Under the pieces are notes generated by a model. The model did not search any database. It was not told where the DNA came from and was given only the letters and a program-made list of their open reading frames with translations. The position numbers were made by a program, and so were the translations under genes. From Cytidiella melzeri (lineage: Eukaryota; Basidiomycota; Agaricomycetes; Polyporales; Irpicaceae): a stretch of DNA of 64,000 bases. Shown here one piece after another: positions 10,429 to 19,469 of the stretch; the first letter of the stretch is position 1; each line of letters starts with the position of its first letter. The stretch spans positions 1 to 64,000 of the forward strand of contig JABYQR010000187.1 in the NCBI GenBank assembly GCA_022592445.1, in the 5' to 3' direction.

Positions 10429-10975
10429 GTGAGTGCATGGCGCATATAGTCAGCTTCGAGTACATTGACAATTCTCATCAGAAACTCACCTGGTCACGTT
10501 CGAGAGCATTGAGAGGTGAGACAATGATCACCTTTGAACCGGACTCCTCGACGAGCAGTGGCATGACAAAGGGGAGAGTTTTCCCAAAGCCTGTCCCCGC
10601 CACAATCGCGACGTCCAACTCGAGATGGAAGGCTTCCGCGACGTCTTCTTGATACCAATACGGTACGCGTCCATGACATCTAGCTCCAATTTCGTGTCTG
10701 ACTCTACTCCGCCATGTCTCGGAACAATACTGGCGATGTTTCTTTGCCTGTTCTCAGGCCTCTTCGAGTAGCTTGTACGACCGAGCATGGTGGACTGTCT
10801 TTGGAGCCAGGGGCTGTAGTTCATCCAGAATAGACTCATACATATTTGCTGCTGAAGGCTGTGATGGAAGGGACGAGGTCGTGCAAGACGCAGTTGTCAA
10901 AGATTGGCTACCAGACAGGGCTGCAGTAGCTTCGGGGCGCGGCGAGGTGCCATCAGGGCGTCGAGAGGGTCCCAT
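10363..10975 (-). pseudogene. RecQ/DEAD-like helicase fragment captured in a TIR element
   Basis: N-terminal part of an SF2 helicase ATPase. On the minus strand the frame gives Walker A AGTGFGKT (about 10580-10600), followed by LPFVMPLLVEE and the motif Ia-like IIVSPLNALERDQ. This is the usual order for RecQ-type helicases that are expanded in mushrooms. Translation stops at one TGA around 10754 upstream of Walker A. After ...ERDQ a canonical GTGAGT...GATAG intron (10417-10489) joins in frame to AARFRDMGQKRG and then ends at a stop. The DEAH box and helicase C domain are absent, so this is a truncated genomic copy. The retained intron argues against capture through processed mRNA. Confidence 0.75.
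10417..10489 (-). other. Intron retained in the helicase fragment
   Basis: 73 bp on the minus strand, starting GTGAGTTTCTGATG and ending ACTCTGATAG. Removing it keeps the helicase frame open across CAG|GCT. The size is typical of basidiomycete introns. Confidence 0.65.
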
Positions 10976-11270
10976 CGCTGCTTGTTGACTCGCGTAATTG
11001 TTACTGGCATATTGTTGAGCAATAAGACATGGAGGGACAATGTAATAGCGAGACAGAGACGAAGTAAGTACAGGATCGCGCGTAGTGCTAATAACATAAG
11101 CGCCCGCAGTGGACGCGTTGTGGACGCGACACGATTGCCACGTGGGAGTTCACCTACACCCGGATAGGCCAAAAACACCAGACGTTCGGGCGCCCTCCTC
11201 TCTTTTTTTTCGTTCTCCGCTCCCTAAACAGGAAGGTGCCCGAACGTCTGGGACCGAGACTACCTGGTAC

Positions 11271-11564
11271 GGACCTTGCCAAGCCATCTGGTCATGAATA
11301 TTGACTATATATGGGCATTTGCTTTTGGTGACACCTTTGATAGGGAACTTAATCTGGGATAAAGTGACTGTACTACAATTAATAAGTTTGGTTGCAGGAA
11401 AAGAAGCCATACATTGATGAAGGTAGTCACCAAAGGTAGCAAGGGGCTTCATCTATCTTGTCATTGATCTTGTGCAGTGTTCCCTGCTGATTCTAGAAAA
11501 TTACTTGCTTCAAGAATGAGGGGCTTGAGGGTGTCTCATCAGATCAATTGCTAGAACATGTTAC
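11271..11564. other. Spacer without recognised genes
   Basis: AT-rich unique-looking sequence between the TIR element and the minisatellite. I see nothing supportable in it. Confidence 0.4.
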
Positions 11565-11570
11565 ATGTGT

Positions 11571-12545
11571 CCTGTTGATGTCTGCATTGCCTCACCCCCA
11601 TTGGAGCCACCACAGGCTGGGTTCTGATTGTAACTCCTGCTTATAGAGCAACTAGTGGTTGTGAAACTGTGCAGAAGAATCAAAGGCAGTGCTCTATGGT
11701 AATGCAACCACGTCCTGTTGATGTCTGAACTGCATCAGCCCCACTAGAACTGCCACAGGCTGCGTTCTGATTGTAACTTCTCTTTAGAGAGCAACTAATG
11801 GTTGTGGTACTTTGTGGAACAATCTGATGCAGTGGTTGCTGCTGATGCATCCATGTCCTGTTAATGTCTGAGCTGCATCACTCCTATTGGAACTGCCACA
11901 GATTGTATTCTGATTGTAACTTCTACTTGAGGAGTAGTGGTTGTGAAACCTTGTGAACCAATTGAATGTAGTGCTTGCTGCCAATGCAACCACGTACTGT
12001 TGATGTCTGAACTGCCTCACCCCCATTGAAACTGCCACAGCTGTAACTCCTGCTTGGAACTCAGCGGTTGTGAAACTTTGTGGACTAATTGAATGCAGTG
12101 CTGGCTGCTGATGAAACCACGTCCAGCTGATATCTGCACTGCCTCACCCCCATTAGAGCTGCCACAGGCTGTGTTCTGATTGTAACTCCTGCTTATAGAG
12201 CAACTGGTGGTTGTGAGACTGTATGGAAGAATCAAAGGCAGTGCTTTATGCTGATGCAACCACATCCTGTTGATGTCTGAACTGCTTCAGCCCCATTTAA
12301 CTGTCACAGGCTATGTTCTGATTTTAATTCCTCCTTAGAGAGCAACTCATGGCTGTGAAACTTTGTGCAACAATTCAACGCAGTGCTTCCTGCTGATGCA
12401 ACCATGTCCTGTTGACGTCTGAACAGCCTCACCCCCATTGGAACTGCCACAGGCTGTGTTCTGATTGTAACTCCTGCTTAGAGAGCAACTAACAGTTGTA
12501 AAACTTGTGGAACAATCAGATGCAGCACTTATTGGTGATGCAGCC
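11571..12545. repeat. ~142-bp minisatellite, seven diverged units
   Basis: The landmark CCTGTTGATGTCTGAACTGC (or a variant) occurs at 11571, 11714, 11857, 11996, 12123, 12266 and 12408, giving spacings of 143, 143, 139, 127, 143 and 142. Each unit also has a form of CACCCCCATTGGAACTGCCA, then GTTCTGATTGTAACTCCTGC and GGTTGTGAAACTTTGTGG. The long minus-strand frames in this interval come from the repeat and are not genes. Confidence 0.88.
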
Positions 12546-13290
12546 ACAAATTTACATTGTCCAAGAATGTAGGGGTTGAAAATTTGTAGTTAGCTTCCAA
12601 ATTACTGGTAATTCTTGCTCAGAGCCAATACTATGTGTGGCATGTCTTCTAATTGTATTCCTTGTTCAGAGAGCAAACAATAGGGGCATTCAGAGTGGAG
12701 GATTATGGCTGATTCCCAAGTCTGATTCTTGTTTGATTCTGTAGGGGTGGTCTGAGGTCCTACTGCCTGCTTATTTGCGTGATTAACAAGAATCAAGCAG
12801 AATCTGGCCCCTTTGTTGTCCCTAGTCCAGAGGAGGGACAACAAGAATCAGGCCATGAGTATTGTTCTTCCTGTACTTACTGACACAAAATTGGCATAAC
12901 CATGGCTATCTACCATTACCTAGTACAATTCAATATGACCTTAATCAAGGTAGCATACGTAGAATAATGTAGACACATCTGGACATATGTGTTCTTTTGT
13001 GCTACAAAGAGGTTTGCTTGCAGAAACCATAATCAGCAAGCTATAGAGATATACTGCTTGAGATAGCTTGCCACCCAAGTACTTGGCCCATTTTTTAGGT
13101 TATACATGAATCACTTATTGTTGTGTTGGGAAATCAGCCAGAACTAGCAATGTGCTGATGGGGTGTTCAGAGTGCACTCTGATTGATAGTCTGATTAAGA
13201 AGAATGATCACAAGAAAAATCACCATATAATCAGACCTTGAATCACTGATAATCAACCTACTCTGAACTCCCCATGTCTGTAGATTGCGG
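12546..13290. other. Spacer without recognised genes
   Basis: AT-rich sequence with only short frames, such as 12602-12844 on the minus strand, none with a recognisable motif. Confidence 0.4.
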
Positions 13291-13309
13291 CACATCAACC
13301 TGACCAGAA

Positions 13310-13720
13310 TTTGACATCATTTTCCAGCAGGAGTGGAGTTTCAATCTGAGTCTGGATGACTTTTTGCAGTAGACTGGCCATAACTTGCTCAATTCCACTT
13401 CAATTGACAGGGTGTTTGTACCAAGATGTTGCCACAAGATAGGGCTATCCAATGGTGTAATATATGTACAGATTTGTACCCATATGCAGTCTGTACAAAT
13501 CATAAACTGCATTTTGATTGCAAAAGTGATCTAATATAACAAGGCCAGTGTGATGCCATCAGCTGTATTCATTGTTTTGTTATTGACACTGTTACTGTCT
13601 GTATTCTGCCATCAGATTCCCACACTTTGGGGGACAAAAAGATCACATCTGAAAAGGCATCAATGTGCTGGAGCACACTGGAACAATTCTTCTTCATTCT
13701 TCAGGAATTGTAATAAGACA
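13310..13720 (+). repeat. Dispersed repeat E, copy 2
   Basis: Uninterrupted counterpart of 8285-8601 plus 9224-9337. The position where the solo LTR sits in copy 1 corresponds to about 13655 here (GACAAAAAGATCACATCTG), which confirms that the LTR is an insertion. The partial frame beginning at 13550 spans the junction with family D and is not a gene. Confidence 0.72.
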
Positions 13721-13749
13721 TATCTTCAAAGCTTAACAGCCTCTACCCC

Positions 13750-14652
13750 TCACACACTACTTCCACTTTGTTGGAGTTTTTGTTTGTGTTCTTGCACAAG
13801 TCTCTGCTTGCATTATTGCATACTTGTTTGCATGTGCAATTTTAAGCATGCTGATACTTTTTCTTGCCCCCTTCCCCCTTGGTTTTCTTGCAGCTCACTT
13901 GCACACTTGATCTCTTGGATTCTGTGGAATAGAAGAACCTCAAGCAGCCCTGGTCTCTTTGTCACCACTTCAATTGTGTCACCACTAAGGATTTGCTTCC
14001 ATTGCACTGCCTTCCTCTTTTCAATCGCATCTTATAAGTACTGTGTTTACACTGTGTTTCCGCTTGCATTCCTACTGTGTTTTCCATTGCCTTTTGTGTT
14101 CTCCTCTTGCAATGAACTAGGTCAATTACAATACCACTTCCTCTCCCCCCTCTTGCATTATTGCATTCCAATTGCTACCCGTTCTTTATCACTGTGTTGC
14201 CCCTAGCACTATCACTTTTACACCACTTTCATTTGCAACACTTTTGTTCTATTGCACTTTGCATCACACTACTTGCATCTTATTACTCTGAATTGTCCCC
14301 TGCCACCTGCTTCAAGCTAGTGCCTTTGGCCTTGCACTCTGAGTCACCCATTGTGCAGTCTATTGCACTTTTGCTGTTCATTGCTTTGCTACAGACAATG
14401 TGCTATTGGCATCTCCTCGCCCCACAATGCATAGCTACACCTCTATTGCCCTTTGGCACCACTTGTTCTTACATCCCAGGCCCTGTGATGTGTTACCTCT
14501 TGCCTGCGTCTAGGTGCAGCCTAGGACTCTTGAACTCGCAACATACATTCACGCATACCCTCAACCTCTAGTTATGGATTCAATTGCCTCTCGCAAGGTA
14601 TTTTGTGTTTTTGCCTGGTCCCTTTGTGTCCAGGGAATGTGACAGTGTCTCA
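13750..14652 (-). repeat. Family D element, copy 1 (partial)
   Basis: Reverse-oriented copy of the repeat at 33455-35745. The right end ...GTGACAGTGTCTCA (14652) matches the complement of the other copy's left end TGAGACAATAACAC, and GGATTTGCTTCCATTGCACT (13989) has complements near 6205 and 34460. The left end is truncated. Its pyrimidine-rich, Leu/Ser/Cys-rich translated frames are by-products. Confidence 0.7.
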
Positions 14653-14762
14653 GCGGACCGCTGTTTGGAGAAAAGCAAAATATGTGCAAGTACATACACT
14701 AAATTTCTGGCAATCGCCTTTAACGTGCTCTGCCCTACGGCATGCACAGACCTCTCCTTTGA

Positions 14763-15356
14763 CTACTTTATGCCTTTGCCGTGAACGAGAGGCTTGTTGG
14801 GTATGCTATTGCCAGATAACATGCGGGTCACCATGTATGGACAGTTGCAGCGTTTGGTCAACAAAGCAGTAGTTCCTTTGTGTGCTACATTGTGGAGCAT
14901 TAGGGTGTGGAAGAGCAAGCAAGCATAATAATAGAAAGGCTGTTTGTTGAACTTGAAGCTCTGCGCATAGTGAAGGAATTTTGCAAAGGCTTCAGGGATC
15001 CCTGTGCACAGATCTTGCATTGACCAGAGCCTTTTGGGAGAGTGAATTGGGGAGCATTCTATTGGGATGGATCCAGACAGCTCCTGCCATGGCAACCATT
15101 CTCTTGCAAGTTTGATCAATACATATGCCAGCAACTCCATATCATTGTGTTGAGAGTATGGAACTCTGTTGTAAACATTGATTGAACTGATTGAGCTGAC
15201 CCAGAAAGAGAGTTGTTCAGCGTGAAAGGGATATATTGCAGCGTATTGGGGTTGCAATAGGGCTGCAAGTCTGAAGTTGATAATATAGACCGTTTGGTTG
15301 CAGCTATTGCCGGCCACCACAAAGTTGTGGGGCTTGATGTTGCATGCAGTGTACAA
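14763..15356 (-). pseudogene. Degenerate casein-kinase-1-like kinase fragment
   Basis: 197-codon minus-strand frame aligned by eye to the CK1 family C-lobe. NIKPHNFVV stands for the catalytic-loop DIKPENFLI. VYIINFRLA stands for VYIIDFGLA (the DFG motif is lost, Asp to Asn and Gly to Arg). HNDMELLAYVLIKLAREWLP matches [21 protein letters not shown], followed by WQEL. The catalytic Asp of HRD is also replaced. The N-lobe with the Gly-rich loop and Lys is not found upstream. The fragment therefore cannot be an active kinase; it is a relic of the expanded CK1-like families common in mushrooms (family knowledge). Confidence 0.7.
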
Positions 15357-15369
15357 AACCTGTCAGGTA

Positions 15370-17431
15370 CATCAATGTCTTCACTGGCCTCTGAGCGTCC
15401 CTACTCAAATTTTCCTTTGCCTGTGTCAGTAACATCGTTGCACTGGTGCACTCCCTTGGTTGAGCCATTTGGTCTTGTTATTCCTGCATTACACTCCTCT
15501 GGACACTCTCCCGTAGCCTCCTGTGAGCGTGCCAGCAGCCGCCAGCCCATGTTCTTTGGCCCTATAGATACACCAGCTCGACCACCTTCTACTTCTGCTA
15601 GTACCACCAACCACACTGTGAAAGTATTCAGTACTAAGTTGAAAGCCCTCAAGGATACCTTGAGACACATACAAACAACAACAAACCTCAATAAGATGAA
15701 CATTTGCAACACCGCAAAGGAGTGCCGTGAAACAATGTTGGTCCTGGCAGAGTTGAAACATGCTACAACAGAGTTGTGTGTGCTGTCTGAACGTTCAAGA
15801 TAAACAGATGACGTGACAAGGCAAGAGATCACCTCGTTACATGCAGATCTTGAGGAGATGCGCAGCCTTATCTCTGCGGTGGGGGACAGGAGAGCATTGA
15901 CTACACTTGACCCTGCTCCGTTGATGTCTGTTTCCGGAGGTGCAGTCAGAACCAGGGAACCAATGGTGAATGTGAGTCCAGCACAAGTTCCATCAAACTT
16001 AGCATGTATTGAATCTGCGCCAGGGCCTAATCAGTGCTGTGATGAGGGCAGTTATGGGTATTGTTACTGGCCAAAATGAAACACCTCTGCCTCTCCCTGA
16101 TGGCCAAGTCTGGATGAGCAATGATCCTGCAGATCCATCCCGCCAGCTGCGGCCAATCTGGTCCTCCTGGCTTCCCAACAAGATATCCGAGATGAGGTTG
16201 TTGACAAAGTGAAGCACCACGGCAGACAGTTCTACGTACCACAATGTGGAGTCAACACGGAAGAGTTTTTTGCATCCCTCACTATAGTAGAGCTGCAACG
16301 TGCTACACATACCTACTGGACAACATTGCGTCAGAGATGGCTGCATGAGCAAAAGTCAGCACAGGATAAGTTCAGAGCCGCTTGTGAAGCTCATGTGAAG
16401 CAGCGCAGAAACCCGGTGGTTGCTTACCATCTTGAGACATTACATGGTGGCTTGAGTTAAACCACTTACAGAAAGTCAAGGCCAGAGTGCGCCATCGAGA
16501 CAAAGTTCCGGAGTTGCTTTCTGCCAGATACAACTGGATGTTCCTGCCAAAGTACCAGTCTTATGAGTACTCAGCGTCTGAAGATGAAGCACACACCAAT
16601 TGCAACACAGATTTCTGACTCTTGCCTGACAGCGATAGTCCTCCTCAAGCGTTGCAGTCAGTTGCTCGTGATACATCCACCAAAAAGAAACCTTCTGCTC
16701 GACCATGGGTTGGAAGGCAGCCAAAGTACCATAGTGCAGAGGCAAGAAAACCCACCTAGTTGCTTGGAAACACATCTCACTAATGAGTATTTAGGTCAAG
16801 GAGAAGTTCAACCAACTTGATCACCACTCTTGGTCTGGTAACAGATACGCACACATTTTAGGCAAGCAACATACCACTGCCAAAGAGAGGTTGTGCCACT
16901 GCCCAAGAAACGATTGCACACATACACATTGATGGCAAATGGTTGTGAGAGAATTCCAACCAAAATAGTGAATCCTACATCCGTCCACAATCAGGAATAA
17001 CAGTGGCATACCACATGCCTACGCCCACGCACATACCTGAACGGCCTGAGACCCACAGGGATCACTACCATGGTTCTCCTGCCAATGACTTGATAGGCCA
17101 ATACACGCAACCAATTGCAGGACCATCCTTGGCTGGCTTTGGCTTTGGCGCAATGAATTTTGACCTTGACTTTGATGATAATGCCAGCGCCCTCAGGCTT
17201 GCCGGACTCAGGCACCATGGAGGAGTTATCAGCAGCAGACAGCAGATGGGCGAGTGGGATGGTGATCGGGATGCAGACAAACACAACCGCAACGCGTCGT
17301 ATGATCCCTATAACTATGAGCAAGGCAGTAAGTACCGACAACAACATGTATACCACAGGTTATTCAATGTCTTCTTCTCTGTCCTGAGCCAGATTCAGAT
17401 CTGGCTCCTGTGCATCCTGAAGAAAGAGTAA
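15370..17431 (+). pseudogene. Relic of an unknown multi-segment protein gene
   Basis: A chain of plus-strand frames appears to be one decayed gene. First (15294-15803), a Ser/Pro-rich part leads into a probable coiled coil rich in Lys, Glu and Leu around KALKDTLRHIQ and ECRETMLVLAELKH. Next (about 16030-16460) come GQVWMSNDPADPSRQLRPIW and a charged tail around ATHTYWTTLRQRWLHEQK. After a stop, another frame reads KVKARVRHRDKVPELLSARY and NWMFLPKYQSYEYSASEDE. The last part is 17003-17431 with Pro-rich then Asp-rich sequence. Frame changes and stops separate the parts. I do not recognise the family. It sits convergent to the Tnp2-like relic, so it may be an accessory gene of that transposon (inference). 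Confidence 0.4.
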
Positions 17432-19460
17432 TTTCCGTCGCAATGCTATTGTTTGTCCGTGATAGATCAACTTACAGGACATATGGATAATGTCACCCAG
17501 AATATCTGTGTGTGTTCTGTAGGTTGACCTTGCACATGCAAAGTGTCCGCACGTTCTATTGATTGGCACGACCTTGTGAGGTCCCATCTGGCCAACCTTC
17601 CAAATTGCGAGATCCAGATTTAGTGCACTTGTGCCAAAATGTGAGAATCTTTGTAGAAATTGTGGGTGTACTCACTGTAAGTCCCAGGGCATGATGGATG
17701 TAAGAGGATCTCGAATGAATTGCTGAACCATTGTGCATGTGTGCTCAAGCGGGCCTCCATTGGCCTCTGCCCGCACATGCCTCACTTGCAGAATGGCTAT
17801 AATCTGCACTGGTTGATGTCCATCAATGTACGCGTGGCAATATTCCTTACCCCCATGCTTGACACTAGACCCGTACTTGATGCCGTTGTACGTTATGTAG
17901 CTGTATGATTTCACGGCATACACTACAAAGGGTTTGCCTATGGTTGCAGGTACCGTGTCTGGCATAAATGCCACTTTGCTGCGCCATAGACCCTGCAGCT
18001 AAGAAAGCATGAGGGCATAGAGATCCTGCCCTGGTGCTACAACAGCATCAGTCTTGAGATTAATTGCATGACTACGGGATGGATATTCAACACATCCTGT
18101 GACAAAGCAAGTCAGCAGGATGGTACTTTACATATGCATGCTTACCCTCAGCGGTGTTTGATCTTGCAGCAATTGCATTCATGAGCATGTTGCACTGTGT
18201 ACCTTTGTGACCTCCACCTTGATAGCCTTCCAGCATTCGAATCATCTGGAGGTCACTCTCTGTCAGGTCTTCCAGGGACCGCAGGTGGTATATCTGCGCA
18301 TAATGAGCAGCAAGGATGTGCGTCGGCATGTGTATACACATACCATATCAGAAACAAGGGCATGTTTCATTCAGCCACGCATCAGGGTTGCTTCAAGCTC
18401 ACTCCTGCCATGCCCGTTGTGGCGAAATTGCTTCAGGAAATTGTTGTGTTGTCCCATTGGATATCCCCAGTACCAGTATGTGTCGTGGATGGCCCAACTA
18501 CCCCTTAATTTTCGCAATTTACCTCTTGTTTTTATCTGTAAAACTCCGGGCTGCAGCTCAGTTGCAACCTTCTCTGCATAAACTCTCTTTTCAAGTCTAT
18601 TAAGCGCCCGTGTCACGTGGCTTAGACGCTCCACACGGTCATATTACTTGCTACTACGTCACACTGGCATGTGACTTAGCTTAAGTAAGACCACATGGCT
18701 ACAAGCACATGGCTCAGCCCATAGCTAGGGTTTGACGTCATAGATACCGTCCACATGGGCTCCTTATTGTTCTTTCCCTATTGTTCTCTTTATGGAAGGA
18801 TGTTCTCACAGGTGTGGGAATGGAATACAATAGTTGGTCTCCTTTTAGATAGGTTCTCTCACGAGTAGAGTTCTTGGCAAGGTCTAGACAATAGCCATTG
18901 TTCTCCATTAGGTAGTTCTTTTGTTCTTCGTTCACACGGCTTCTTGCAAAGCCTGCCCTCAACATGGTCTGTGCACAGGTCCCTGAAGTCTATATATACT
19001 GCTACATGTACGCTCCTAGCCCCCCATCTCGACCTCTTGGTCTTTACTGGGCTAGGTAAGCAACCCCCTCTTGTACTACATAGCTGGTAGTAACAATACT
19101 AACTTGGTCTTTACTGGGCAAGCAACTTGAACAAAGTCTGATAGCTGGTGAAAGCATTGTGCTCTACGCCTGCCACCACCTCCTCGTCGTTTTCCACTCC
19201 GTGTCCCTTTTAGTTGCGTCGAGCTTTGTCTCCGTGACAGTATGGAGGACCATATGCCAGTAAAAAATCAGGGTTGTGCTCAGATAGATGGAAATTTGGC
19301 GTCAAGTGACAGCCCATATGTGCCCATGAAGCACATGCGTGACTGTGATTTTTGCCAGTGCGCAGTATTTCCCTTGGCGTGATGGACCTCAAAGTGTAAA
19401 TCCAGACAGTTGTGCAGTGGTTGAGAATGTTCTTGTAATGATCATAATAGTCCATCAGAG
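17350..19460 (-). pseudogene. Tnp2-like (CACTA/Plavaka) transposase C-terminal relic
   Basis: Minus-strand frames read in order: GCHLTPNFHLSEHNPDFLLA then YGPPY (19.3 kb), interruption by a solo LTR, then QFRHNGHGRSELEATLMRG, ILAAHYAQIYHLRSLEDLTE (18.2-18.3 kb), and YNGIKYGSSVKHGGKEYCHA to PLTSIMPWDL (17.7-17.9 kb). The H-x-TPNFH, YGP and MEATLMR-type blocks, and the GSxxxHxGxxYCHAYI tail, are typical of fungal Tnp2/Plavaka transposases. The catalytic N-terminal two thirds are missing; the relic stops at about 19.46 kb where chromovirus pol begins. The gene is clearly dead because of the LTR insertion and stops. Confidence 0.65.
18481..19239 (+). repeat. Solo LTR, LTR-1 family (TSD GTATG)
   Basis: 759 bp, from TGTCGTGGATGGCC to TCTCCGTGACA. 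GTATG lies at 18476-18480 and 19240-19244, a perfect 5-bp target duplication, so this is a solo LTR and not the 5' LTR of the chromovirus pol that follows. It contains the internal partial duplication of CTTGGTCTTTACTGGGCTAG, a putative promoter region with TATATATACTG near 18990, and short minus-strand frames that are not genes. Confidence 0.95.
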
Positions 19461-19469
19461 TATCACAGA

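Larger units (their letters stand above)
9907..11263. mobile_element. Long-TIR DNA element carrying captured gene fragments
   Basis: The left end reads GTAGTCTCGGTCCCAGAC and the right end is its exact complement. Both are flanked by CTGGTAC (9900-9906 and 11264-11270), a 7-bp direct repeat (8 bp, CCTGGTAC, if one allows a one-base offset). The inverted repeats extend about 150 bp inward with indels. Inner landmarks are GGTGTAGGTGAATCCCACGTGG at left and CCACGTGGGAGTTCACCTACACC at right, and GCGGAGAACG against CGTTCTCCGC. No transposase is present. The 1.36-kb interior is GC-rich and gene-like, unlike the AT-rich flanks, and includes a helicase fragment with an intron. The duplication length is near that of hAT elements (8 bp), but I do not recognise the terminal sequence as a known superfamily. 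Confidence 0.85.

Noticed and set aside
13550..14206. 218-codon plus-strand hydrophobic frame
   Set aside because: It spans the junction of repeat E and family D; composition reflects CT-rich repeat sequence and similar frames recur in the other D copies.
18738..18965. Recurring 75-80 codon minus frame (also at 22.7, 35.2, 49.5 and 57.6 kb)
   Set aside because: It is part of LTR-1 and appears in every copy; it is the promoter-side LTR sequence, not a gene.
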